Source: a virus. Taken from it: a stretch of 64,000 nt of DNA. Positions within the stretch are counted from its first letter, which is position 1; each line of letters opens with the position of its first letter. The notes below the pieces were generated by a model, which was not told the origin of the DNA, did not search any database, and saw only the letters and a list, made by a program, of their open reading frames with translations. Below, piece after piece: positions 39,244 to 48,655 of the stretch. The stretch spans positions 1 through 64,000 of the IMG/VR virus record IMGVR_UViG_3300032164_000009. One strand, 5' to 3'. A program made the position numbers and the translations under genes.

Positions 39244-40415
39244 GCCTAGGTACGCTGGACAACTGGGTATCCACGGCCATCGGCCCGCCGGTTATCGGTG
39301 AGACGATTGATCTGGATTCATGGGTGTCGAGTGCCATCAGCGCTGGACTGGTGGCGGTGAGTGGGGCCGCATCACTAATCGTTCAGAATTCGGCGTGTCT
39401 TGTCGAATCCGGAAACGTCGCACTCACCCAACATCAGGTCCTCGCAGTTCAGGCATCCAACTGCCTCATCACTTCGGGCAACGTCGTACTGGCTCAACAC
39501 TACGGGCCACTGACCGTTCAGGCCTCGGAGTGCGTAGTCGAGTCGGGCAATGTCGCCCTGGTTCAGCATCAAGCCATTGCCGTTCAGGCCTCGGAGTGCG
39601 TAGTCGAGTCGGGCAATGTCGCCCTGGTTCAGCATCAAGCGCTCGCTGTCGCGGGTGCGGAATCTGTTGTCGAATCGGAGAATGTCGGACTCATTCAGCA
39701 TCAGGTCTTGGCGGTTGGCGATGCGGACTCGGCCGTCGAATCCGGTGCTCCTGTCCTTGTGCAACACTACGGGCCGTTGAGCGTCGGGGGCTGCGAATGC
39801 CTTGTCGAGTCGGGCGGTGTCATCCTGACCCAGCACCAGACTCTTTCCGCCGACAATGCGGAATCCATCTGCGAATCGCAGGGTGTCGCCCTGACACAAC
39901 ACCAGGCGCTCGTCATCGGTGGCGCGGAAATCGTCGTCGCCTCCAGTGCCTGCGAGTTGACCCAACACCAGACGTTGAGCGTCGATGATTCGGCTGCTGT
40001 GGTCGAGTCAGAGAGTCCCGCCTTGACGCAGCATCAGGTTTTGGCAGCGACCGATTCAGAGTCGGTTATCGAGTCAGAGTCTCCGGCGCTCACGCAACAC
40101 CAGCTATTGGCGGTTGCTGATTCAGAATCCGGCGTCGAATCTGGCGAAGCGGCCCTGATCCAGCACCATGCGCTCGCGGTTCAGAATAGCGCGGTGGTTG
40201 TCGAGTCGGGCGACATTGCGCTCGTCTATCATCCAGTCTCTCTCAGCGTGCAGAATTGCCAGTGCGGCATAACTTCGGATTTAATCGCGCTGGTGCAGCA
40301 TCAATCGTTGACGGTTTCAGATGCGGACTGCCTCGTCACTTCAGGCAACGTCGTGCTTGGATTCGGCGGGCAAGGTATTGTGTTTCAACATCAATCACTT
40401 TTACTTGCGATTTAG
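39240..40415 (+). CDS. Repeat-rich structural protein with 22-residue QHQ units
   Basis: 391 residues, ATGA-coupled to the fibre gene. After a 50-residue head (LDNWVSTAIGPPVIGETIDL) there are about 15 units such as VQASECVVESGNVALVQHQA. The pattern (A/S)-x-x-C/S-x-V-x-S-x-x-x-x-L-x-Q-H resembles repeat proteins with H-x(n)-ADN-V-x-L motifs in phage virions. A fibrous, beta-structured shaft is likely. The last residues (GIVFQHQSLLLAI) are a degraded unit. Confidence 0.85.
   Translation: MSLGTLDNWVSTAIGPPVIGETIDLDSWVSSAISAGLVAVSGAASLIVQNSACLVESGNVALTQHQVLAVQASNCLITSGNVVLAQHYGPLTVQASECVVESGNVALVQHQAIAVQASECVVESGNVALVQHQALAVAGAESVVESENVGLIQHQVLAVGDADSAVESGAPVLVQHYGPLSVGGCECLVESGGVILTQHQTLSADNAESICESQGVALTQHQALVIGGAEIVVASSACELTQHQTLSVDDSAAVVESESPALTQHQVLAATDSESVIESESPALTQHQLLAVADSESGVESGEAALIQHHALAVQNSAVVVESGDIALVYHPVSLSVQNCQCGITSDLIALVQHQSLTVSDADCLVTSGNVVLGFGGQGIVFQHQSLLLAI
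39519..39650 (+). repeat. Near-exact 66-base tandem duplication
   Basis: Two neighbouring 22-codon units are identical over about 58 bases, while other units are only 40-60 percent alike. A recent duplication. Confidence 0.85.
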
Positions 40416-40424
40416 GAGTATACC

Positions 40425-40811
40425 ATGGCACAAGCACGATGGGCGACCGCTGACGTTCTGGACGATGGACTCGATGCGATGGATGCGGCGGTTGACGTAA
40501 TGATCGTCTGTTCGGGTGCAAGCCCGCCAGCAGACTATGCCGCCGCGGCGGCTGCGGCACTGGCGACGAAGACAAGTCCGACCCTGACTGTGGCGGCGTC
40601 GGGAACTGATCGTAAATGCACGATCAGCGAAGCCTTGGGCCTCACGATTGATGCCGGTGGGGATGCGACGCATATCGCCTTGGCGAAGTCAACCGCGACT
40701 ACCAAACTCTGGTTCGTCACGACCTGCACCCAACAGACGTTGGTTCTCGGCGGGACCGTCGATGTTCCCGAGTGGGTCATTACCGTCAAGCAGCCGACGG
40801 CCCCTGCGTAA
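40425..40811 (+). CDS. Small structural-type protein
   Basis: 128 residues; ATG after AGGAGTATACC. MAQARWATADVLDDGLDAMD then LVICSG-like and TSPTLTVAASGTDRKCTISE; beta-rich second half. I recognise similar proteins beside fibre genes in other phages, without a known function. Confidence 0.75.
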   Translation: MAQARWATADVLDDGLDAMDAAVDVMIVCSGASPPADYAAAAAAALATKTSPTLTVAASGTDRKCTISEALGLTIDAGGDATHIALAKSTATTKLWFVTTCTQQTLVLGGTVDVPEWVITVKQPTAPA

Positions 40812-40823
40812 CGGAGAGACGCC

Positions 40824-43136
40824 ATGCAGATCGTGGCTGGGACAACCGATATTTCGATTGCGATCTACGCCAGAGCGACGAGCGGGACGGCGCTGACCGG
40901 GAAAACGTCGGGCGATTTCGTCCTCACCTATCGCCGGGCCGGTGCGAACGTGCCGATCTCACTCTCGGACTTGGCGGAGTTGACGACGCCTCACGCCGAT
41001 GGGGGAATCAAGGAGGTGGGCAACGGGGAATATCGACTCGACTTGCCCGACGCCGCATGTGCGGCCGGGGCAAGCCAAGTCACCGTCGGGGGCACCGTTG
41101 ACGGCGGTGTAGTGATCGGGTATCCGGTTAGCCTAATTGGCGTGCTCCCGGCCGACGTGCAGAAATACCTCGGCGAGACGGCCCCGAGCCTCAAAAACGA
41201 CGCCTACCCCGCGATACTGGTGGAAGGTGGTCCGCCGACCAGCGGCTCTTGGACGATCACCTACAATGGCACCGAAACGACATCCGGCCTGAACTGGAAC
41301 GCCACCGCGGCCGAAGTTCAGACGGCCTTGCGTGCCCTGGCCTCGCTGACTCCCGACAAGGTGGCGGTGACCGGCGACACGTGGCCGGTGAATGGCGGGG
41401 TGTTCACACTGACCTATACGGACCTCGGCAGTGACCCGCCGGAAGTGACGATCAACAGCTATCTGACGGGCGGCGATCCGACGATCACACCGGACACGAC
41501 GCAAGAGTGGGTTGCTGCCATTGTAGGCCAGAAAGAGATCGTGGTTGTCAGTTCGGGTGGGGCGACGGAAGGGGCGTTCTGTCTAAACGGGTACGGTGCT
41601 TATCCGATTGGGTGGAATGCTAGCGCTAGTGAAGTGGCACAAGTCATTACAAACGTGTGCTGGCCGTCCAATACAGGTGAGGGTGGACCACTGGACGAGG
41701 GCGCCGTGACCGTCACGGCCTCTTATGACGGTGCCCAGGACGACACTTATGTCGTGACGAACAACACGACCGGTGTCAATCCCACCGTGACCGTTCAACA
41801 GCAGGGCATTACTGCCGCCGCCTTCACCCCTGAGGTCCAGACGATCACGCTCGGCTACTACACGCTGAACACGGCGATTCTCATTCTCCAAACCGTCGAG
41901 GCTCTCAGCCAGATTCTCACATCCGCCCGCGGCGGCTACATCGACAATCTCGCCGCCGGACCAGTGGCCCTTGCCTCGGTTTGGACGCCAACGATCGGCG
42001 CTTACTTGGACGCCGCGGTTTCGAGCAGAGCGGCCAAGACCGACTGGAGCACGACGCGCGGCGGCTACATCGACAATCTGAATGTCGGCGGGACGGTGCC
42101 GACGCTGGCACAATTCAACGCCCGTTCACTGCCGACCGCCGACTACGCGACGGCTGGCACGCAATCTCAGATTCTCGGAGCCATCAGCGCGAATGCCGCG
42201 AACAATGCCGGGATCGCACAGGCGCTCGAGGATATTGAGACTCTCGCGGGCGACGTGGCGGTGATCCCGACGCAACCGGCCCTGGCCAGCAACACGCCGA
42301 CGATGGGAGCCTTGGTCGCTCAATTTGGTTCCCCGATGCAGTCCACTTACAACGTGGCGACGGGAACTCAGGGTGCCTCGATTCTGACAGCTATCGGCAC
42401 GCCAGCGCAAGCCTCGGTTCTTGCCAATGCGAACACACATATCGGGCAGGTCAAAACGGTTGTAGATAGCATCGGGACTGTTGCGAATAAGCAGGACACG
42501 ACCCTAGAGGCCGACGGTGAGGATTGGAAGTTTACCGCGGCGGCCTTGATCGAATCGCCGGTTGGCACGGGTGGCTTCACGAGCGAAGATCGGACGCTGC
42601 TTGAGACGGCGGCAGAAGGCGGAACTGGCTTGACCGCCCAAGAGACGCGCGATGCCATGAAGCTCGCTCCATCAAGGGGGACGCCGGCCGCCGGGTCGCT
42701 TGACAAGCAGGTTGACGATATTCAAACCAAGACGGACTCAATAACGGCGGGCAAGGTCACCGTCTATTCTGTATTGACAGCAACCGGGGAGATCAAAACT
42801 CTTGTCGTCGGAGATGCTTTTGACGCCACCAATTCTCGGGCGATTCTATTCGTAGACGAGGGGGATGACTGGCCGACACTCTCCGGTACGGTTCATTTTT
42901 CAATCGCGAAAGTTGCCCCCAATGTCGCCGATAGCCTTGAATTGACCATCGCGGGAACAATTACGACTTCAGCCGGGCACGTCGCCGTGTTGGTCCCGCT
43001 AATCGGAACTGATACTTCCGGCCTGACATCCGGACAGCACGTCTATGATCTGCGACACAAACGGGCGGACGGGGAATGGGAAACGCTCGTGAGTAGAACG
43101 CATTGCGGGATCGTCTTGCCGGTGACGCCGACTTGA
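40824..43136 (+). CDS. Large baseplate/fibre-type protein with two giant-protein repeat units
   Basis: 770 residues; ATG after GGAGAGACGCC. Residues 1-110 form a domain (MQIVAGTTDISIAIYARATS) common at the front of phage appendage proteins. Residues about 130-340 hold two copies of the WNATAAEVQTALRAL-type unit of the protein at 3-5132. A long helical, Ala-rich central part follows, then a beta-rich end (GQHVYDLRHKRADGEWETLV). Structural role inferred. Confidence 0.82.
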   Translation: MQIVAGTTDISIAIYARATSGTALTGKTSGDFVLTYRRAGANVPISLSDLAELTTPHADGGIKEVGNGEYRLDLPDAACAAGASQVTVGGTVDGGVVIGYPVSLIGVLPADVQKYLGETAPSLKNDAYPAILVEGGPPTSGSWTITYNGTETTSGLNWNATAAEVQTALRALASLTPDKVAVTGDTWPVNGGVFTLTYTDLGSDPPEVTINSYLTGGDPTITPDTTQEWVAAIVGQKEIVVVSSGGATEGAFCLNGYGAYPIGWNASASEVAQVITNVCWPSNTGEGGPLDEGAVTVTASYDGAQDDTYVVTNNTTGVNPTVTVQQQGITAAAFTPEVQTITLGYYTLNTAILILQTVEALSQILTSARGGYIDNLAAGPVALASVWTPTIGAYLDAAVSSRAAKTDWSTTRGGYIDNLNVGGTVPTLAQFNARSLPTADYATAGTQSQILGAISANAANNAGIAQALEDIETLAGDVAVIPTQPALASNTPTMGALVAQFGSPMQSTYNVATGTQGASILTAIGTPAQASVLANANTHIGQVKTVVDSIGTVANKQDTTLEADGEDWKFTAAALIESPVGTGGFTSEDRTLLETAAEGGTGLTAQETRDAMKLAPSRGTPAAGSLDKQVDDIQTKTDSITAGKVTVYSVLTATGEIKTLVVGDAFDATNSRAILFVDEGDDWPTLSGTVHFSIAKVAPNVADSLELTIAGTITTSAGHVAVLVPLIGTDTSGLTSGQHVYDLRHKRADGEWETLVSRTHCGIVLPVTPT

Positions 43137-43181
43137 TTAGGACGGCGTCATGCGATTGACGCCGATAAGGGGGTGCAGACC

Positions 43182-43754
43182 ATGCGAGTTAATTTCTCAA
43201 TTCGATTGCAAGCCGTTCCCGGAAGCGATGTCCGCGAGGCAATTTTAGACGCGAAAAGAATTGCCGGGCTTCTCGCCGCAGACGTTTGTTTCGACTGCAA
43301 TGGAATTCACGTTTATGTCAAACCCGGGAGCGACGTTCAAACGGTGCTGGATATGTATCTCTCAGCGTTAGCGCGGGGATTGATTGCGCCAACACCGCCC
43401 GTGCTCGTCGAGGACGAATTGAAAGAGGCCGCAAGGGTCTACGTCAACCAGAATCCGTCCCACGATCTGATCTGCCGTGCCGAGGCCGAACTTCGGCGGC
43501 TACGGAAGGAAGTTTCCGTTCAGGAAAGTCGAGCGGACAGTTGGCGAGAAGATTGCCGCAGGACTTCCAATGAATGCACTCGTCTCAAGGCCGAGATCGA
43601 GGAGAAGGTGCGGACGTTTATGGACGGTCCACCGCCGAAGCCGCGGAAGGTACGGATATTTTGGAAAGCCGGGGACATTCACAAATTCTTTGATGTTCCG
43701 ACTAAGAGGGAGATGTCGATGGTTGACGCCACAATCGAAGAAATAGGGGACTAG
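43182..43754 (+). CDS. Hypothetical protein with central coiled coil
   Basis: 190 residues; ATG 43182 follows AAGGGGGTGCAGACC (an upstream GTG at 43173 is less likely). N-terminal alpha-beta domain (VNFSIRLQAVPGSDVREAIL), coiled coil near 105-145 (AELRRLRKEVSVQESRADSW), then a small C-terminal domain. A hairpin (CGGCGTC/GACGCCG) precedes it. Unknown function. Confidence 0.75.
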   Translation: MRVNFSIRLQAVPGSDVREAILDAKRIAGLLAADVCFDCNGIHVYVKPGSDVQTVLDMYLSALARGLIAPTPPVLVEDELKEAARVYVNQNPSHDLICRAEAELRRLRKEVSVQESRADSWREDCRRTSNECTRLKAEIEEKVRTFMDGPPPKPRKVRIFWKAGDIHKFFDVPTKREMSMVDATIEEIGD

Positions 43755-43758
43755 GGCG

Positions 43759-44064
43759 ATGTTCTACGTACTCAACGCTCTCTGCCTCTTCATCCTCTCC
43801 GGCTGGATCGCCGGGGCAGGATGGTTCGCCGTGGCGTGGCAGGAACACCTGAAGCCGCGTAGCTGGTCTCAGATCATCTACGTCGCCCTGGCTGCCCTGC
43901 TGTGGCCATGGTGGCTGCCAGCGGCTACGGCGTGGAAGGCGGTGGTAGGTGAGCGTAGGAGACGTGAGGCATGGGAGAAAACGATGCGGGCATTCAGGGG
44001 CAAGACCAATGGATCAACGAAGGCGGGGGCAGAAAAAGGCACGACAGAGGAGCAAGGGAAGTGA
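43759..44064 (+). CDS. Two-span membrane protein
   Basis: 101 residues; two hydrophobic segments (LNALCLFILSGWIAGAGWF and IIYVALAALLWPWWLPAATA) followed by a basic tail (GERRRREAWEKTMRAFRG). The topology suits a holin or an inner-membrane accessory protein. It sits directly before the terminase. Confidence 0.78.
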   Translation: MFYVLNALCLFILSGWIAGAGWFAVAWQEHLKPRSWSQIIYVALAALLWPWWLPAATAWKAVVGERRRREAWEKTMRAFRGKTNGSTKAGAEKGTTEEQGK

Positions 44065-44331
44065 GGTTGAGCGGTGGCCCCCCCAGCGGCGGGTCCTTCC
44101 AGGACGTTGGCGCGCCGGTAGGGCGGTGGGAACTCTCCCCCCAGTTTACTTACTTACTACCAGAGTGATCCACTGAGCGACCAGCACGAATATGACCGGG
44201 AACGCTCGCGCCGGAGACAGCAGGAATCGTCAACAAGCGGTCGAGATATCGGCCCCACGCCCCCGATTGCCGATGTTCGCCGTCGCAACCGATGCCGGCG
44301 GCTGGCCGTTTTCTGCACGACCTACAACCCG

Positions 44332-46278
44332 GTGGCGTTCTATTGGCATTGGAGCAATGAGCATCGCCGGGTGATTGCGGCTATCGAGCGGAGCGTCAAG
44401 GAGGGTTTGATTTTGGCGTTTGCGATGCCTAGGGGAAGCGGGAAAACGGCGATCTGCCGAATGGCGGTATTGTGGGCCGCGTCGTGGGGCCTGAGTTACT
44501 ACGTCTACCTGATCGGTGCGAATGAACCGGCCGCCTTAAAAAACCTCGAAGCCGTCAAGGGCTGGATGCGAGCCCTCCATCCCTACGTCGATGACTTTCC
44601 AGAGATTTCTTGTGCGGTGGTGAAGCTCGGCAAGATCGCGCAGCGCGCCGCTGGCCAGCTTCAGAACGGCCAGCCGACCGACATTGTTTGGGAGACGAAC
44701 CGAATCGTCCTGCCCCGTGTCCAGGCCCCGCCCAATCTTCCAAAATGCGATCAGCGACCCGATGGAATGGCCGCGAGTTCGCAGGTAGTTATTGCCGTAT
44801 CTGGTCTCACCGGGGAGGGCATCCGCGGCAGTTTATTTGCCGATTCGATTACAGGGGCCCTGCGGCGGCCAGACCTTATCCTGCTCGACGATCCGCAGAC
44901 CGATGAGTCGGCTAAATCGCTCCAACAGAATGCGGACCGCGAAGAGTTGATTGCGGGAGCCGTGCTCGGATTGGCTAATCCTGATAGACCGTCGGCCGTG
45001 GTGATGCCTTGCACGGTCATTCGGCGAGGCGATATGGTTGATCGGATTCTCGATCGAAAGCGCAACCCGACGTGGCGTGGAATCCGGACGGCTTTTTTCA
45101 AGTCCATGCCTACCGACAAGGCAGCGTGGGAAGCGTATGAAGCCGAGTACCGGGAGGCCCTGGGACAGGACGTACCGGATCGGGCCCGGCTGAACCGCTA
45201 CTACCGAGAGCATCGGGCGGAACTGGATAAGGGGGCCGAAGTCTCATGGATTCAGCGCAAGACGTGGGAAGTGTCGGGGGTTCAGCATGGGATGCACCTC
45301 TTTTTTCAGAAGCGCTCGACATTTTTTGCGGAGTACCAGAACGATCCGCAAGAAGAGCGGAGCCCCCATTCCGTTTTGACGGCTGCTATCGTAATGAGTA
45401 AGGCGGCTGGATTGCCGTGCGGTACTATGCCACTCAATTGCGAGCACGTCGCGGCTTATTGTGACGTTCACGGGCGAGTACTCTACTGGCTGGTATCGGC
45501 GTGGTCGCAAAATTTTGGCGGTGGAGTGATCGACTACGGCACCTGGCCGCGACAGAACCGTGCATACTTTTCCCAGGAGTCGGCCCCGGTCGTCTTGGAA
45601 GACATCTATCCCGGTTTAGTCGATGATGCCCGAATCACGGCTGGCCTTCAGGCCGTGGCAGACGTATTGCTGGCGCGAAAGTTCACTCGTGAAGATGGGG
45701 CGGAATTCAAGATTGGAAAACTTTTGTTTGATGCCAAGTGGGGCGAGAAAAATGCCCTGGTCAAAGCATTCTGTCGGCGGCACCCCGCCTATCCGGAAAT
45801 AGTTTTCCCCGCGCAGGGCTTAGGGATTGGGGCAAGCTCGAAGCCTTTCAATGAATACCGGCCGGAGCATGGGGCACGGATTGGCGAGCATTGGCGTATC
45901 CCGCCAGCAGTGAAGGGCGACCGTTGGGTGACCATTGACACGAATTGGTGGAAGAGTATCGCCGCGAGCCGGTTAGCGATGGCCATCGGCACGCCCGGCG
46001 GCTGGCAACTGTTCGGGCGAGACCCGCAAGAACACGAACTATTCGCGGACCATTGCATCGCTGAGGAGCCTGTCGAAACTACGGCAAAGGGCCGGACTGT
46101 TGACGAATGGAAGTGGAAACCGGGGCGGCCGGACAATCATTGGTGGGACTGTTTAGTGGGGTCTGCGGTGGCTGGGTCGATGCTTGGCGTGCCGATGGCC
46201 GGGGGGAAGGTACGGAAGGCCATAGCCGATCCGATGCAGCGACCTTCGGCGGCGGACGTGGCGAGAGGGGGAAAGTGA
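44332..46278 (+). CDS. terL: Terminase large subunit
   Basis: 648 residues from GTG 44332. Walker A PRGSGKT (33-39), Walker B LILLDDP near 185, and a C-terminal nuclease half (YCDVHGRVLYWLVSAWSQ; WDCLVG) identify a lambda GpA-like packaging ATPase/nuclease. The matching reading frame is open upstream to about 44122 and encodes plausible N-terminal sequence (SDPLSDQHEYDRERSRRRQQ; AVFCTTYNPVAF), yet contains no ATG, GTG or TTG. A GTG at 44074 would reach it only through the TAG at 44119. The true start is therefore unresolved. Confidence 0.92.
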   Translation: MAFYWHWSNEHRRVIAAIERSVKEGLILAFAMPRGSGKTAICRMAVLWAASWGLSYYVYLIGANEPAALKNLEAVKGWMRALHPYVDDFPEISCAVVKLGKIAQRAAGQLQNGQPTDIVWETNRIVLPRVQAPPNLPKCDQRPDGMAASSQVVIAVSGLTGEGIRGSLFADSITGALRRPDLILLDDPQTDESAKSLQQNADREELIAGAVLGLANPDRPSAVVMPCTVIRRGDMVDRILDRKRNPTWRGIRTAFFKSMPTDKAAWEAYEAEYREALGQDVPDRARLNRYYREHRAELDKGAEVSWIQRKTWEVSGVQHGMHLFFQKRSTFFAEYQNDPQEERSPHSVLTAAIVMSKAAGLPCGTMPLNCEHVAAYCDVHGRVLYWLVSAWSQNFGGGVIDYGTWPRQNRAYFSQESAPVVLEDIYPGLVDDARITAGLQAVADVLLARKFTREDGAEFKIGKLLFDAKWGEKNALVKAFCRRHPAYPEIVFPAQGLGIGASSKPFNEYRPEHGARIGEHWRIPPAVKGDRWVTIDTNWWKSIAASRLAMAIGTPGGWQLFGRDPQEHELFADHCIAEEPVETTAKGRTVDEWKWKPGRPDNHWWDCLVGSAVAGSMLGVPMAGGKVRKAIADPMQRPSAADVARGGK

Positions 46279-46300
46279 GTTGAAGAAAGGCGGTGAAGAA

Positions 46301-46771
46301 ATGGCGGGAGGCGAAACCGTGGTGATTGTTGGCGGTGGAGAGGCAATAGGTTGCTGCACGATCAGGCGAGAGAAGGTGAACTATGGCCCTTGCTCACTGT
46401 GCGAGCAGGACATCATCGGTGATCCGTTGACGGAAATGCCGTTTACCATTGGCTTCGCATCAGGTGAGCGGATCAAGATGCACCCCGCGTGCATCGACCG
46501 GGCGGCGATGATCCTACTCAGTATGGTTAAGGCACAAGTCAAGGCAGAGGGAGCGCAGACGGTCACGCCGCCGAAACGGAGGGCTTACCTCACAACCGGA
46601 ACTCTCCTCTACTACCACGATGATGGAAATGTGTACTGCCCTGGGTGCGGGGCGGTTATGGACGTGAAGAACACAGGTACGTTTATGCTGGTGCGGTGTG
46701 ATGCCTGCGATACCCGCGATAAGAAACCGGGGGTTGCGAAAGAGGCGGAAGGGGCAAGGGTGACCCGGTGA
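46301..46771 (+). CDS. Zinc-binding hypothetical protein
   Basis: 156 residues; ATG 46301 with AAGGCGGTGAAGAA upstream. CSLCEQDIIG and CPGCGAVMDVKN ... CDACDTRDKK form two zinc knuckles around a helical middle (SMVKAQVKAEGAQ). Its stop overlaps the next start. Unknown function. Confidence 0.72.
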   Translation: MAGGETVVIVGGGEAIGCCTIRREKVNYGPCSLCEQDIIGDPLTEMPFTIGFASGERIKMHPACIDRAAMILLSMVKAQVKAEGAQTVTPPKRRAYLTTGTLLYYHDDGNVYCPGCGAVMDVKNTGTFMLVRCDACDTRDKKPGVAKEAEGARVTR

Positions 46772-47670
46772 TTGTCAACATCGACACGCGAAATCACCCC
46801 TGTGCCGGCTATGTAGGCGACTACGTTATCCTTCTAAAGCTACTGGTCGAGGCGGCGGGGCATCAGGTGGGCAGTGCCGAGACAAGTAGTTGTCATGTTT
46901 TCATCGAAGGATTCGGTTCGGGCTTCGGTGACAAGATGAAGGCGATCAAGGGCCGGGGAGACGTGATCCTGGTGACCTCGGAGATCGTGACCGGCGGCAC
47001 GTTCAACGGCTTCCCCGACTACACCCACGCAACCGGCCAGAACTGGCAGAGGCGCTTCGATAACTTCAGGGCGTGTGCCAAACACGCCCGGGCGGTGTGG
47101 TGTGGCGTTGACGACCCGGAACAGATCGGGGCCTATCAGGCGATCGTTGACTGTCCGGTGATACCGCTGCCGTTCTTTTACTTCCCGGCGTATCCTCGAT
47201 TCGCCCACGTGCCAAACCAAAACGTCGATGTGTTTTTCTGGGGCCAGCACGTTCCGTATCGCGACAAGTTGATCTCGGGACTGAGGCATGATCTGAAGGG
47301 GTCCACCATTGAGTATCCATCGTTTATGCCCGGCAAGGAGCGGGACGAACTGGCGGCGCGGAGCAAGATCGCGCTGAACCTGAAGCAAAGCGCCCAGTGG
47401 GCTTATCCGTCAATCGTGCGGTATTGGTATCACCTCAGCAACGCTTCGTTCATCTTGGGCGAGGAATGCGAGAAGCGATGCAAGCTGAACGACTATGTGC
47501 TCGCGGTGCCTTCCGAGCAACTGGGCGAGACGTGCGTGGAACTGCTTGGCAGCGGTCGATGGAAGCGATTGGCGACTGACTCATACGAACGTTTTGCGGC
47601 CGAGTTGCCGGGCGGGCTGGCGGCGGAGGAATTGTTTGATCGGAGTTTCAGCGGAGTGCCCAAACTATGA
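46768..47670 (+). CDS. Glycosyltransferase-like protein (GT4-type C-terminal half)
   Basis: 300 residues from GTG 46768. The second half has the GT-B layout: VDVFFWGQHVPYRDKLISGL, then LAARSKIALNLKQSAQWAYP and NYVLAVPSEQLGE-like ends, reminiscent of the sugar-nucleotide side of family GT4. The N-terminal half begins like GT4 (CAGYVGDYVILLKLLVEAAG) but is short. It may glycosylate phage DNA, virion or host surface; no acceptor is evident. Confidence 0.7.
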   Translation: MIVNIDTRNHPCAGYVGDYVILLKLLVEAAGHQVGSAETSSCHVFIEGFGSGFGDKMKAIKGRGDVILVTSEIVTGGTFNGFPDYTHATGQNWQRRFDNFRACAKHARAVWCGVDDPEQIGAYQAIVDCPVIPLPFFYFPAYPRFAHVPNQNVDVFFWGQHVPYRDKLISGLRHDLKGSTIEYPSFMPGKERDELAARSKIALNLKQSAQWAYPSIVRYWYHLSNASFILGEECEKRCKLNDYVLAVPSEQLGETCVELLGSGRWKRLATDSYERFAAELPGGLAAEELFDRSFSGVPKL

Positions 47671-47930
47671 CAGAAACGGGAACGATCAAGACAGTGGAGG
47701 AGATTCTCGGTGAATCGCAAACGCCCGATGTGCTGAACCTATATCAGGCGATTGGAGACGCTGGTTTCGGTCTGGAGTTGAGCCCGGATCGGACCAACCC
47801 CAAACTCTGGTCCGGACACTTCTGGTTCGACGGGACGCCTCGCGTGATTGCGGCAGACACGCCCGCCGCAGTTATTATGAGGGTATCTCAAGCGATCATC
47901 GAAGGGCGATTAGTAAAGAAGAAGCCATGA
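47667..47930 (+). CDS. 87-residue hypothetical protein
   Basis: ATGA-coupled to the glycosyltransferase-like gene. Alpha-beta fold likely (LYQAIGDAGFGLELSPDRTN; HFWFDGTPRVIAADTPAAVI). No family recognised. Confidence 0.68.
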   Translation: MTETGTIKTVEEILGESQTPDVLNLYQAIGDAGFGLELSPDRTNPKLWSGHFWFDGTPRVIAADTPAAVIMRVSQAIIEGRLVKKKP

Positions 47931-48109
47931 AGTGTGAAATTTGCGGCGGGCGGTGTGTCCTTGATGCCCACACGGCGGATTGTACGGCGTGTGGTCAGCA
48001 CTATGAGCAGCCGGGATCATTTGTCTATCGGATTGTCCTGACCAATGAGCAGCGGGCCTTGCTCCAAAAGGCAGCGCGGCCGAGCGAAGCAAAGGAGATC
48101 AAGACATGA
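47927..48109 (+). CDS. 60-residue zinc-ribbon protein
   Basis: MKCEICGGRCVLDAHTADCT then ACGQHY gives C-x-x-C and C-x-x-C knuckles; the helical tail (TNEQRALLQKAARP) is basic. Overlaps genes on both sides by ATGA. Confidence 0.68.
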   Translation: MKCEICGGRCVLDAHTADCTACGQHYEQPGSFVYRIVLTNEQRALLQKAARPSEAKEIKT

Positions 48110-48567
48110 CAGACGGGCGAGAACCGGAGACTCCGATTGATCCAATAGAGAAGGCTTTCTTCAGGTGTATCAACTGCGGTCTTGAACGGTCCACGATTGA
48201 AGAGTTCACATATAGGTGGGACAGTACGCTTGGCACCCGGGATTGCCGAGAGCGTTTGGCCCAGGATGACGTGGGCGAATATCGTCCTTCGCCGTGCGGA
48301 GCGGAACCGGCTCATGTGATACTACTAGACGATTCCAATCCTTCTCGGTACTTAGTCGCCTTCATCGACTACCGACCCTTCACCATCAATACAGATGCGC
48401 TTGCAGTCAAGGGACTGCCAGAAATCGGTGCTAGTCGGAAGTCGGGAGGCGGAGTTGAACTGCTCAGTCTCCGTGCGCCTATACTCATTTCCCGCCAGAT
48501 GTCTGAAGTAAGGTGCTATTGGGAAAGCATAACAAGGAGCGCAACAAATTGTGCCCTGGGTAGGTGA
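48106..48567 (+). CDS. Cys-containing hypothetical protein
   Basis: 153 residues. CINCGLERSTIEEFTYRWDS and CRERLAQDD ... SPCGAEPAHV may bind metal. The C-terminal half (VAFIDYRPFTINTDALAVKG) is beta-rich. It ends just before the pentamer-repeat locus. Confidence 0.68.
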   Translation: MTDGREPETPIDPIEKAFFRCINCGLERSTIEEFTYRWDSTLGTRDCRERLAQDDVGEYRPSPCGAEPAHVILLDDSNPSRYLVAFIDYRPFTINTDALAVKGLPEIGASRKSGGGVELLSLRAPILISRQMSEVRCYWESITRSATNCALGR

Positions 48568-48655
48568 CTACGTGAATGATGCCGTCGCGGTTGGTTTTGC
48601 CGGGGCGGATCGAGGCGGTGTGTGAAGTGTTTCTAACCTAAAGGAGTGCAGTCTA

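Noticed and set aside
44074-44121. Reassignment of TAG as a sense codon
   Set aside because: TAG ends several well-supported genes here (for example 7257-7259 and 30991-30993), so a recoded genome is unlikely.
48551-48625. 24-codon GTG ORF before the RAMP-like gene
   Set aside because: Mostly overlaps the previous gene's end and the leader; no ribosome site at the right distance.
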